A DNA stretch of 64,000 bases from positions 1-64,000 of the forward strand of contig JBBHKE010001106.1 in the NCBI GenBank assembly GCA_037447655.1, given 5' to 3'. The DNA comes from Zygnema cylindricum. Its lineage: Eukaryota; Streptophyta; Zygnematophyceae; Zygnematales; Zygnemataceae. Under the pieces are notes generated by a model. The model was not told where the DNA came from. It was given only the letters and a program-made list of their open reading frames with translations, and made no database searches. The position numbers and the translations under genes are program-made. Below, one piece after another: positions 34,746 to 45,170 of the stretch (its first letter is position 1; the number at the start of each line of letters is the position of its first letter).

Positions 34746-35256
34746 TACCCTCCTCTCGTTAGTCAATGGCATTCTTCCATTTTCTCTTGAAAAAAAAACA
34801 AAAAAACAAAAAAAATCGAAAAAATGTATATGCTTTTCTCCTATTACTTGCTAAAAATAAAAAAAGTTTTCACTGTTTTTTGCAAACCATTTTTGGTTAC
34901 GACCGTTGTATAAAAGTTATTATTGTAACAAGCCATTCTCACTGCCATTTATTATTTATTTTCAATTACATATACCGTTTATTTTCTATCATTGATTACG
35001 TATCCATCCGGCTTTACAAACTAAAATTGAATTTTCTTCTGTCTCGATGTCTTCAAGAATTATCACTTGAGATCCCTTTGCCTTCAATCCTTCACAATTT
35101 TTTACAAAATATATGGTATTCAATCGAAAGTTTGGGCTTTCAACTCCCCTTGAGGCAAACTTTCCCGTTTCTATGGGAGGGGTAGTGGAAAGGTTGGTTG
35201 AATTTAGAATATACAACACATGTCCCTTATTGCCCCTTTAGGAAAAAGTTCCTCAC
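34746..35256. other. no recognised gene
   Basis: A frame on each strand is open at 34989-35219 without a known motif. Confidence 0.4.
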
Positions 35257-35398
<142 letters not shown>

Positions 35399-35619
35399 TG
35401 CCCTCGTTGCTTGTCTCTCCCTTTTTAGATGGGTTACTCTTGTTCTCACTATCATCTTCCCTCTTGTTTTGGACGGTGTCTTCTCGTTCCAACAATCTCT
35501 TCTTAAAGAGGGTTGTTTTATTCCTCTCGTTGCTTTAAAAGATGTCTTTGTTTTTTCCACCTTTATTACAACTACAATTATGTGTATTTAAGTATTATTT
35601 CTTGTAAAGTTGTTGACAC

Positions 35620-36330
35620 CATTTGGTCTGAGCTTATGGATGTGTTTACCTTCGATTCTATACGTGCTCGTCTTATCTTCAACGGGAGCTTTAGTTTTGG
35701 AGCTTGGCAATTGGCTTCTATATTACACGCTTATTAGGATCACCATCGCCCTTAAGTTCAAGCTTGCCCCTTGATATGCACATTTGCTCGACTCTGTGAA
35801 TCGCTTGTACGACCATTTCGTTTAGCTCGATGGCCTCCATTTGCTTCCTCGCTTTGATGGGGGGGAGTTAATATTGTCAAACAACACTTTTTGCGACACT
35901 TTTCGTGACACTTTCTACAATACTTTTCTGGACACTATTGCGACTGTTGGTTTTGAGGACGAGTAATCTACTTGTTGATAGATTTCGCATGTTGTTCTTC
36001 ATTCGCGATAGATGGATATTGTTTTGCTTGATGGTTCTCATTATATTTTCGGTGAAATTGTTTTGATAAACCTTGCCTCATTGGTTATAAATGTTGGTCA
36101 AGGGGCAGCATGTGTTGGTGTGACGTTGTGAGACCCTCCTAAAAAAGAGCGTGATTGTGCACACATCGATGGTATGGATGACTCGGTTTCGATATTGGTT
36201 GAGATGTTTGTTAATCGGAGTTGCTTTGAACAAGTTTCCCCGTACTTGTATTTGTTTCCAAGCGTTGACAGTGATTCGATCTATTCTTTATGTTATGGAT
36301 CGTGGATTTTTTTCTAACCTCGGAGCGTGC
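35620..36330 (+). pseudogene. decayed 3' end of an R2-like non-LTR retrotransposon
   Basis: Across frames it repeats the C-terminal landmarks of the copy at 37297-40433: LDGLHLLPRFDGGELI matches PDGVHLLRCSPGGELI; FLDTIATVGF matches IRDTIATIASKGGF; ISHVVLHSR matches VSHIIPSRR; DIVLLDGSHYIFGEIV matches DLVLLDGARRTFGDIV; then VGV, KKERDCAH and VEMF. The zinc-knuckle Cys residues are lost and there are several stops. Its upstream limit, possibly near 35400, is unclear. Confidence 0.75.
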
Positions 36331-36352
36331 CCTATTGGGATAATTCGATTCC

Positions 36353-36548
36353 TGTCTTTTCCTCCTCCACATCGCGACAAGACTTGCTCCCCGCAAAATC
36401 CTGTCTTTTCCTCCTCCACATCGCGACAGGATCTGCTCCCCGCAAAATCTTGTCTTTTCCTCCTCCACATCGCGACAGGACGTGCTCCCCGCAAAATCCT
36501 GTCTTTTCCTCCTCCACATCGCGACAGGACCTGCTCCCCGCAAACATC
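36353..36548 (+). repeat. four tandem 49-bp units
   Basis: Units start at 36353, 36402, 36451 and 36500 with TGTCTTTTCCTCCTCCACAT and contain CGCGACAGGA and TGCTCCCCGC. Near-identical, so young. They lie between the decayed copy and the next R2-like element. Confidence 0.95.
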
Positions 36549-36711
36549 CACCTCCGGATCCAACCTGCGGCCGTTGCCAACCGCACGCCCATGGGCGAAA
36601 TCATAGGTGAAGCCTTCTTCCGTCATCCTACCTCCTTCTCCCCTTCCATTACACGACAAAAACCCCTTTTGCCCCACTAAAATTACTCACACCTCAAACC
36701 CTAACGCCAAT

Positions 36712-36800
36712 AACACACACACACACACGCTCACACACACACACCCGCACACAAAAAAAAAAAAAAAAAAAAAAAAAACTCAACAGTTCCCTTCCCCAAT

Positions 36801-36834
<34 letters not shown>

Positions 36835-36897
36835 TTTTTTTTCCACATCCCCTTCCTCTCCACCCTCCCCTCCCCCCCCCCCCCCCCCCCCCCCCCC
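36712..36897 (+). repeat. (CA)n, A-run and two long C-runs
   Basis: A CA run, about 27 A (36751-36778), about 30 C (36804-36834) and about 25 C (36872-36897). Such runs are often wrong in assemblies. The pyrimidine-rich leader continues to about 37290. Confidence 0.9.
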
Positions 36898-37296
36898 TAC
36901 TTTCGACATTGATTCTCTCTTCCTCTCCTTTCCAACCAAAAACTGATACTCACCCTTCCTCCCACCTCTCCCACCAACCCCTCATCCCCTCCCTATTTTC
37001 TTTCCTACTATCAATTTCTTTAAATTCCCCCCCCCCCCCTTTTTCGAATTCCTCCACCACTTCCCCCCCTCTATACCACTACTTCAACCATCTTCTCTCT
37101 CCCACGCCCCCCCCCCCCCGTTTTGGTCCCTTCCCCCATATCCCCCCCCCTTCTCCCCGTTGAACCTTTCTCCCACCCTACCCATGTTGCTGTCCCACTA
37201 CCATTTCCACCATCTATTTTCCATGGTTTCTTTTCCTCCTTCCCATTTCCCCCTTCCTCTCTCTCTATCACGTCCCATGTTTCTCCCTCTCATTCA

Positions 37297-40200
37297 ATGA
37301 CCATGTCTGGCCGTGCATCCTCGCCTCTTCTCCCTCGTTCACCTCTTCCACCTAAACCTCGTACACAAGCCTCAACACGGGTAGAATGTAACGAATGTTA
37401 TAACCATTTCGCAACCGGTGTCGGTATTGCCCGACATACAAAGAGTTGTAAACCTTTTTTGGCCCTGAGTGACCCTTCCTGTAGTACCCATTCTTCCACA
37501 ACACTCCCGTCTGGACCTTCGAGCGAAGATTGGGCATTTGTACGCGATTTAGACGTGCTCGGAGCTTATGATTTGGGGGCTCCCCGTCCGCGTTTATACA
37601 CTCGGATTCCGATGGCTGTGCGGACTATCGTACGAGACGCCCTCCACCTTCCTTTGTCCCGTATTTATTCGGATCCCACGGATGTTGGACCTTGGCACCT
37701 CCTTTTCATGTTCTCACTTTGGGTTCTAGTTTTACCTGGTCGTGGCGGTGGTAGCGGGGCCTGAGAAACTATGGCTCGATGTCGACGATTTCTTCGAGGC
37801 GATTGGCGAGCTCTTCTTGCCGAGCACAAGGATCGAGTTGCGAGTGTTTCTTTCATTTCATGTCGTACATCTCGAACTTCAGATGTGCCATCCTCCTATC
37901 GTCGAGCAGTACATTTGGGCCGAGTTAGTGAGCTCTATCGAGCAGTTCCGGCCCTCCAGCCTTTTAATCTTGCTCCTCGGTATGCTGCGACTGTTGAGAT
38001 TCTTCGAGCTCTTCATCCCCTAGCTCCTTCCCCTCAGCCCCCCTCTATTCAAACCTTCGAGCCGACAGAGTGTTTTCTCTTGGATCAAGACTCTTTAATA
38101 AAAGCTCTTACGACTTCTCCACATCATTCAGCAGGGGGTCCTTCGGGCACGGTTTATGAGTTATTTCGAGACGTTTTGCCTCCAGAATCTAGTGCTCAAG
38201 GCTTTGATATGTTTTTTCGAGTATGTTCCCTTATTGCGGCTGGCACTATCCCCTCTCGTATTTGCGATCTCCTCACGGCCTCCCGCCTCGTGGCTGTCAC
38301 CAAACCCAATGGGGGAATCCGACCTATTGTAGTGGGCGAGTATTCTACCGATTGGTGGCCCGTGCAATCTGCATCCAGCTCCAGCCTGCTTTCCATGATT
38401 ATTTCTCTCCTCATCAGTTCGGAGTGGCAACCACGGGGGGTTGTGAGGCCGTGGTCCATGGGATCCGGGCTTTGCTAGATGCCCATCCGGATTGGTTAGT
38501 CTTCCAGGTGGATGTTTCTAATGCCTTTAATACAGTGGATCAGAATGCCATTTTTTCAGAGCTTATGGCCGCACCTTCCCCGATTGCCCAGATATTTCCT
38601 TTTGTGAGATCCTTTTATTCTTTGAGCAGTAGCCTCTCTTTCTCCACGGATGATGGTTTGGTCCCACTTTCCTCCACAACTAGCACCCGTCAGGGCGATC
38701 CTCTTGGGGGCCCTTTGTTTGCCCTAGCCCATTACCGCGCCCTCCGAGCTTCAACAGCTGCTTACCCTTCTTGCCTCTTCCCTTTTGTTGCGGATGGCAC
38801 ACACATTATTGGTCCTTCGGACCAAGTTATACCGACCTATAACTATTTCAAGGCTCGCTTAGCCGAACTCAATTTTTCGGTCCAGCCATCTAAGTGTGTT
38901 GTTTGGTCCCCACATCCTATTCCTCTTTCTTTCACTACCCCTTCTGGTTTTCAGGCTCCTCCTACCGAAGGCATTCAGGTGTTGGGTTGCCCGCTTGGTT
39001 CCGATCCCTACGTCACGAAATTCCTCGATTCTGCTCTTCAGACAAATTTGTCCCACGTGGACGACCTTCCTCACCTTTCTGATCCCCAGGTGGCCTTTGC
39101 TCTTCTTACAGGCTGTTTCCCGGCCCAGCCCTCCTACCTTACTCGCACTTCCTGTCCCACCCCATCCTTTGTGCCCTCACTTTCCGCATTCGATGATCCT
39201 CTTAAAGATGTCCTCCACACTTTGTTGGGCCGTGGAGCTTTTGATTGCGAGTCTGGGCCCGCGGCATGCATCTAAGCCTCTCTTCTAGTCTCGGCCGGCG
39301 GTTTAGGTTTACTCTCGACGGCGCGTGTTGCTCCAGCCGCCTATTTGGGAAGTTGGTGCCTTGTTGCTTCCACTATTGTCTCTCGTTTTGTGGCTGGGGA
39401 CACTCCTACTCTTGCGGTCATGGTTCCCCGTGTTTCATATGGTGAGCTCGCCTTCCAACGGTTTCTTTTTGGATGCATCACGTTCTCTTAATCCGTCTGC
39501 TATCGAGGACATGCTGATGTTTTCCACTCTTTTTACGACATCAGTTGCGCGTGTTCAAGAATCCATTTCTGATCGGGTTGTCGCCGCTATTAAATCCCTG
39601 CTTCTCGAGGCGCTTCCTTCCAATTCTTTGCGGCGCTTCCTTCCAATTCTTCGCATGCACGCTTCCTGTCTTGTGGCGGACCTGGCTTTGGAGCTTGGCT
39701 TTTGGCTGTCCCAATCTTATCCACTCTTCGTTTCACCCCGGCTCAGTTCACGACGGCCCTTAGGTTCCGGCTTGGCCTCCCTCACCCACCTTTGCTTGGC
39801 TCACTTGTTTGCCCCTGTGGCCACGTTCTCGAGCCCGACGGGGTCCATTTGCTTCGTTGCTCCCCCGGGGGCGAGTTAATTCATGCGCACGACACGATTC
39901 GAGACACCATCGCTACTATCGCTTCTAAGGGGGGATTTTCTGTTTGCCGGGAGGTCTCTCACATTATTCCTTCGCGTCGGATTGATCTTGTATTACTTGA
40001 TGGTGCGCGTCGCACATTTGGTGACATTGTTGTGGCAAACCTTACCTCAACTACAGTCGTCAACCAAGCGGCTCGGCATGTCGGAGTGGCCGCTAGTGAC
40101 GCGGCTAAAAGGAAGGAGTGTGATTATGCCCATCGCGATGTTATGGATGGCTTCATTCCGATGGCGGTCGAGATATTTGGTTGTTTGGGTGTGGCTTTGG

Positions 40201-40433
40201 ATGAGTTTTTCCGTACTTGTGGTCGGCGCTCGTTCGAGAGGTTGGGACCTAGGAGCCCTTCTGTTTCAGTCCTTACTTCTTTTTTTCCTCAACGTTTTTC
40301 GGTGGCCCTACAACGGGTGTTGGCTTCTATATTACTTCGATCGGCTATTATCGTTATGGATCGAGAGCGTGTTCCGGAACTTCCTCCTCGTGCTCCTCCG
40401 GGAATCGGGGACCTACGTGGTTGCTTTCGGTAG
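37297..40433 (+). pseudogene. R2-like non-LTR retrotransposon ORF, frameshifted
   Basis: Start ATG at 37297. N-terminal zinc finger CNECYNHFATGVGIARHTKSC type (Cx2C, then H and C). TGA at 37762-37764 interrupts the frame, which reopens at once. RT: GGIRPIVVGE, frameshift near 38340, then FQVDVSNAFNTVD (motif A), STRQGDPLGGPLFALA (motif B) and FVADGTHIIG (motif C). Motif C should be ADD; the second Asp is Gly, so the enzyme should be dead. Another shift near 39275 precedes AGGLGLLSTARVAPAAYLG. 39702-40433 encodes the CCHC knuckle CPCGHV...HLLRC and a PD-(D/E)XK-like endonuclease block (RRIDLVLLDG, FGDIVVANL). This zinc finger, RT, CCHC and restriction-like endonuclease order is that of R2/NeSL-type elements; the clade is not settled. 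Confidence 0.85.
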
Positions 40434-40931
40434 ATTTTTTAGTTATGTTGGGGGTTTTTATTTTTCCTTTGATGTTTTGCTTGCTGGGTTTTGCTTTTTT
40501 GGGTATTTTCGATTTCCTTGCCATCCTTTCATATTTTCGTCGGTTTTGCCTTGATTTTATTTTTTGTTTATTCCCTTGTCATGTTGTTCTTTCAGTTTTA
40601 GAAATGCTACTTCATTTTGTTCCTATGGACTCAGATGGTTTACCATCGCGCTTTTTAATAAAGTCACCCTCCGTTTTTTCTTTGGCTATAGTAAGGTTTA
40701 GTTAAGAAGCTTTTTTTATTATACAATAATTTGTTGTCGTTTGTATGTTTGTTTTCTTTCCAATGCCTTTGTAGGCTTGTCTTTGTTTGTTTATGCCTTT
40801 GTTACTTTGCATGTGTTTTTTGTTTTAGTCTACATCAACCCGCTTTTGACTTTTCAGTTTCGGTTTTGGCCTTTAGTTTTGGTTTGACATGTAAGCAAAT
40901 GGTTTATCAACCTGTTTTCTTAACAAGAAAA
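40434..40931 (+). other. T-rich 3' region of the R2-like element
   Basis: TTTTGTTT-rich, no motif. No poly(A) tail seen; the element end is somewhere before the TIR element at about 40932. Confidence 0.45.
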
Positions 40932-41110
40932 GACCATCGTTATCAGAGTTAATAATACTAATTTGGTTGCGACTTTTATTTTGCCAAAAATCACAACATA
41001 CTGTTGACGACACTATTTAAGGACGTGGAGTACAATCTACCACATCTCTTTACGCTAACTTAGTAATAATAATTCGAATTTCGCATTGACGTTAATAACG
41101 ATGGGCGGTG
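40932..41110. mobile_element. short CACCG-family TIR element, left end diverged
   Basis: The right end, reverse-complemented, is CACCGCCCATCGTTATTAACG, followed by TA. The left end near 40934 (CCATCGTTATCAGAGTTAAT) is only family-like. Confidence 0.5.
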
Positions 41111-41131
41111 TAGTCCTCTACACTGCTACTA

Positions 41132-41705
41132 CACCGTTAATCGTTATTAATGTTAAAAAAAATAGCGTAGACGCTAATTTAGTGTTAATAACGCTAATTT
41201 GTGATTTTGTGACAAAAAAAAAACATTAACATATTTTTCACTTAACGCCAATTTGTGTGTCGACTTCGAAGTGTGTACGCTGACTTGTCATCAATGCTAT
41301 TTCAAGTTCAAGTGCACGATTCTGACAGTTTTTGCCGAAATAAGTGTTTGTGGGGTTTGGAAATGTGTGAAACATGTAAATTAGAGTGAAATTTATGTTA
41401 TTTCATGCTTTATATTTTGTAATGTTCCGCTCTTTCCGGCGGCTAGTTGGTACTGAAATTTAATTTACATGCGGAGCGCACTTAATGTTGTAGAAATGGT
41501 ATGTCACGTGGACGTGATGTACGGAAACAAGCTTCTCGTACATCACACTAGTTTTGACGAGCGTAATATAAAATCGTTAACACTAAATAAATACTTTATA
41601 CTTTAGCGTTTATTTTTTTATCGTTAATTATAGTAATTTATGACTTTGGGCCGAAAAAAGCCGCGACAGAATTTGTGTTGTTGACACTAATAACGATTAG
41701 CGGTG
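41132..41705. mobile_element. CACCG-family TIR element (574 bp)
   Basis: CACCGTTAATCGTTATTAATG after TA (41130-41131); right end complement CACCGCTAATCGTTATTAGT before TA (41706-41707). The truncated element at 13674 is a relative in the opposite orientation. Confidence 0.88.
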
Positions 41706-41730
41706 TAATGTTTACGTTTTTACTACAGTA

Positions 41731-41882
41731 CAGCGTGTATCGCTGTTAGTGTTAATTTTTTTATTGCCACAAAAAACACATTTTCTCCTTAAACTTTTTT
41801 CCAATTTTTAATTTGAGAACGCCAACCAGAAGCATGTTTTAAGTGGCAAAAAAAACATTAACACTAATAGCGATTCACGATG
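41731..41882. mobile_element. short CACCG-family TIR element (152 bp)
   Basis: Ends CAGCGTGTATCGCTGTTAGT and complement CATCGTGAATCGCTATTAGT with TA on both sides. Inverted similarity of about 40 bp makes it almost a hairpin. Confidence 0.85.
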
Positions 41883-42385
41883 TAGTCACTTAACATCGAT
41901 AGCGCTACATTGTGTACAGCAGAGGTCGCAAAAGTCAAAAAAATTCATACCTGAAACCGACCGTTTTTTTTTTCAAAATCTGAGTAATCGACGCCCGACC
42001 GAGTTTTGTCACGCTCCAAAATTGTTAACCGTTAACCGATCGTCGTTTACGAAAAAAAAAATTACCGAATCTTGATTTTTCGCGACTAACCGTGCCCGCC
42101 CGTAACTGAAAAAGTACAAAATTAAACAATGTACGACGGAATAAGCCAATAATTGCGATTTGTCGCGTTCCCTAAGATTTGCGAAATGAATAGTGTTACT
42201 ACCGGGTCAGATTTGCGACGCTTTGTCGCGTTGCCTAAGATTTGCGAAATGAATAGTGTACTACCGTGTCAGATTTGCGACGCTTTGTCGCGTTTCCTAA
42301 GATTTTCGAAATGAATAGTGTACTACCGTGTCAGATTTGTGACGCTTTGTCGTTTTGCCTAAGATTTGCGAAATGAAGTGTACTA

Positions 42386-42924
42386 CACCGCCAATCGTTA
42401 TTAGCGTGTAAGTTTTTTTAGCGTATAAAAATAATTACCGTGGTGTACGCTATTTAAGAATTTGAAAATTTTGGAAAAAATTATACATTCTAATTGTTTG
42501 GTTATGGTAATTTGGATCTTTGAAAAAAAAAATGTCGGTCGCAAACATGCTTACACTAATATAGGTCTTCGTACAAGATCTGACAAATCGTACACAAATC
42601 GTACATTCACACGGTCGAAACGCGGCTGTCGGACGAGTATGTGCAAGCGGGATTTTTTATGACCTGGTTTTTTTTCCTTTTTAGAACGCACATTCTCATG
42701 CGTCCGTGGTTACTAAAACTAATTTATTGTACTTTTTAACTTCAAAAGGTACATTTATGTACGGTCTGATACTGACGGTACACCACTCTATTTAAGAGAC
42801 AACGTACTGGAAATAACCCTAAATTGTATAAAGAAAAAAATAGAATGAAACTACACTAATGGAGAATAAATAAAAAAAAGCGGGACGGAATTAGCGTACA
42901 CAACGCTAATAACGATTGGCGGTG
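42386..42924. mobile_element. CACCG-family TIR element (539 bp) in a 62-bp unit
   Basis: Ends CACCGCCAATCGTTATTAGCG on both sides, TA at 42384-42385 and 42925-42926. Neighbouring intact units read GTGTACTACCGTGTC, the empty site. Relatives: 14088-14211 and 45333-45732. Confidence 0.93.
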
Positions 42925-42988
42925 TACCGTGTCAGATTTGCGACGCTTTGTCGCGTTTCCTAAGATTTTCGAAATGAATAGTGTACTA

Positions 42989-43477
42989 CACCGTGAATCG
43001 CTATTAGCGTACATGACGCTAATTGGGGTACCCCTTTTTTTGGGGCAAATTCTCAAATAGAATAAAGTACGCTAAATGTTTTTGCACGTTATTTGAGGTA
43101 CCCCGCTCAATGCGGTTCATAACTGTAATTTGGTGTCTTTTTAAATAGTGTGGTGTACGGAATGTCAGATCTGTACTATTACGTACATTATTAAATTTAA
43201 AAGTACAGAAAATATAATAATATATAATTGCGTAAATGTTTTCCGGCATACGCAGATGTCAAAAAAACGCGACGGCGTACGATTTGAACAATTTCGTACA
43301 TCTACATGTTTTAGTGTGGACATATTACGTGCCGAAATTTTTTACAAAGCAGTTTACAAATTAGAGTACATGATAAATTAGTATCATGGTGTACCCGAAA
43401 AAACACAATTTACCGTAAAGTACGCTAATTGTTTCATTACGTTATATTTTTTATTACGCTAATAGCGATTCACGGTG
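42989..43477. mobile_element. CACCG-family TIR element (489 bp), same site in the next unit
   Basis: Ends CACCGTGAATCGCTATTAGCG on both sides, TA at 42987-42988 and 43478-43479. It occupies the same TA of the 62-bp unit as its neighbour but has a different interior. Confidence 0.93.
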
Positions 43478-43940
43478 TACCGTGTCAGATTTGCGACGCT
43501 AATCATGATGTCACGTACTTCCACGATGCCAAAGAGTACAAAGTACAAGAATGTTGGATTATAGGGACAGTACAAAATTTTCATTTTTTTTGGTTTTTTG
43601 GTTGACCGTCCGTAACTGACCGTTTTTTTTTCCTGGTGAGTCAACCGACCGTAACCGCCCGACCCCCAAAATTTGGCAACCGAATCCGTTCCGGATCCGG
43701 CGCGGGCGGTCGGTGAACGGTCGGTCACGGTTTCGGTTGACCGTTTGCGACCTCTGGTGTACAGTACACTGTAGTATATCGAGAAATATCGCCAAAAATT
43801 CGATACGATATGAAACCCTAAGTCGCGTGTTGTCTCGTTTCGCAAAATTCGCCCTAAAAACATTTTTTTTGACATTCTCTTTCTCCTTTTGACACGTGGC
43901 ACGTGTCCCTTCGTTTGCCGTACAGGCGCCTCCAACGACC

Positions 43941-44657
43941 ATGGTCGCTGCTGGTCGCTTTCCTCTCCCCGCGTTTCCCGCCTTGAATTACGCCGTGAAT
44001 TCCGCCGCGGCCGTCGCTGCCACCTCCTTGCACACGTGGCTCTTCCCAGCCGGCGGGAATGACGCCAACGACATAAATCCACGTGGCATCATCTCCTGGC
44101 CTTCCTCTGTTGACTTCTACAATCTCCTTTCCTTACCTTGCCACGTGGCGGGTGGCTGGGGAGTCGGCGAGAATATGCGGTTCAGACTGCGCCACGTGGC
44201 AGATGCAGCGGGAGATAGAAATGAAAAAATTTTGGGCAGAAATGAAACATTTTCGGGCAGAAATGAAAAAATTTCGGGCAGAAATGAAAAAATTTCGGGC
44301 AGAAATGAAACATTTTCGGGCAGAATTGAAACATTTTCGGGCAGAAATGAAACATTTTCGGGCAGAAATGAAACATTTTCGGGCAGAGAAGAAAGATTTT
44401 TAGTTAGAATTGAAAGGTTTATGGAATTTGAAGAGCCGCCATTGGCTCCGGGATCTGAGGAGTGCTGCCAATCAGGATGCCTGAATTGTGTGTGGGATGT
44501 GTATGAGGACCAGATGGCGGAGTATGAGAGGAGGAGGGAGGAGTTTGAGAGGAGGAGGGAAGAGGGGAGGAGGGAAGAGGAGAGGAGGGAAGAGGGAAGG
44601 AGTGTGAGAGGAGGGAAGAGGAGAATTTCGAGAGGAGAGAGAAAGGGAGGAGTTTGA
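43941..44657 (+). CDS. oxidoreductase-like (OXLD1-type) domain protein with heptapeptide repeats
   Basis: ATG at 43941 in good context (GACCATGG) opens 238 codons; the frame also runs upstream to 43896 without an ATG. The N-terminus (MVAAGRFPLPAFPALN, then Ala-rich) could be an organelle signal. Residues about 94-155 are nine GRNETFS-type repeats from a 21-bp minisatellite. Then comes PPLAPGSEECCQSGC followed by NCVWDVYEDQMAEY, which matches the oxidoreductase-like family (PF09791; human mitochondrial OXLD1) with its CC...C..C pattern. The C-terminus is Arg/Glu-rich from a GA repeat, and TGA at 44655 may be premature. Function is poorly known in the family. I am confident of the motif, less of the gene ends. 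Confidence 0.75.
   Translation: MVAAGRFPLPAFPALNYAVNSAAAVAATSLHTWLFPAGGNDANDINPRGIISWPSSVDFYNLLSLPCHVAGGWGVGENMRFRLRHVADAAGDRNEKILGRNETFSGRNEKISGRNEKISGRNETFSGRIETFSGRNETFSGRNETFSGREERFLVRIERFMEFEEPPLAPGSEECCQSGCLNCVWDVYEDQMAEYERRREEFERRREEGRREEERREEGRSVRGGKRRISRGERKGGV
44221..44406 (+). repeat. 21-bp coding minisatellite, about nine units
   Basis: Units ATGAAACATTTTCGGGCAGAA with few changes. As 21 is a multiple of 3, two forward frames stay open (GRNETFS and MKHFRAE); only the first links to the Cys-rich domain. Confidence 0.95.
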
Positions 44658-45060
44658 GAGGAGAGAGGAGGAGGGAGGAGAGAAGAGGGGAGGAGGGAAG
44701 AGGAGATGTTTGAGGGGAGGAGAGAGAGGGAGGAGTTTGAGAGGAGGAGAGGAGAGAAAAGGGGAGGAGGGAAGAGGAGATGTTTGAGAGGAGGAGAGTG
44801 GAGAGAGGAGTTTGAGAAGAAGAGGGGAGTTTGAGGAGAGGTTGGAGGAGAGGGGAGAGAGGAGTTTGAGAGGAGGGAAGAAAGGAAGGAGTTTGAGGGG
44901 AGAAGAGATGAGAGGGGAGTTTGAGAAGAGGAGAGAAGGGAGGAGATTGAGGAGAGAGGTTGGAGGAGAGGAGAGAGGAGAGAAAAGTTTTAGATGAGGA
45001 GAAAGGATAGAGGAGTTCGAGAGGAAAAAGAGAGGGAATCGAGGCACGAAGAAGAGGAAA
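44520..45060 (+). repeat. GA-rich purine tract
   Basis: GAGAGGAGGGAAGAGG-type units beginning inside the coding region and continuing about 400 bp past the stop. The long minus-strand Ser/Pro/Leu frames are compositional. Confidence 0.85.
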
Positions 45061-45170
45061 CAACAAAGGGATATAATCGAAGAAGATGATTCTAATGGGT
45101 TTTGTAATTGTAAGTTGATAATTGAAGAGAATCAGGGTTTTTGTTGAGTGTCATTAGGTTCTTTGGATAA

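Larger units (their letters stand above)
42161..43500 (+). repeat. 62-bp tandem array interrupted by two TIR elements
   Basis: Units start at 42161, 42224, 42286 and 42348 with TGTCGCGTTNCCTAAGATTT and contain AGTGTACTACCGTGTCAG. The array resumes at 42927-42988 and 43480-43500, directly after each inserted element. Confidence 0.92.
41920..43756. mobile_element. hAT-like non-autonomous element with 8-bp target duplication
   Basis: Inverted ends CAGAGGTCGCAAA, flanked by the exact 8-bp duplication GTGTACAG at 41912-41919 and 43757-43764. CAGNGG-type ends and 8-bp duplications are hallmarks of hAT. Subterminal GACCG/CGGTC-rich arms are followed on the left by a 62-bp tandem array. Two TIR elements inserted later (42386 and 42989). 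Without them it is about 0.8 kb. No transposase seen. Confidence 0.9.

Noticed and set aside
36288-36677. 129-codon minus-strand Cys-containing frame
   Set aside because: It is a translation of the four 49-bp tandem units and nothing else.
38161-38459. Minus-strand frames of 87-89 codons
   Set aside because: Antisense shadows of the R2-like reverse transcriptase.
42161-42388. CRISPR array
   Set aside because: The 62-bp units are contiguous without unique spacers, in a eukaryotic hAT-like element.
44419-45066. 215-codon minus-strand Ser/Pro/Leu frame
   Set aside because: Antisense of a GA-rich repeat and of the OXLD1-type gene; low complexity, no motif.
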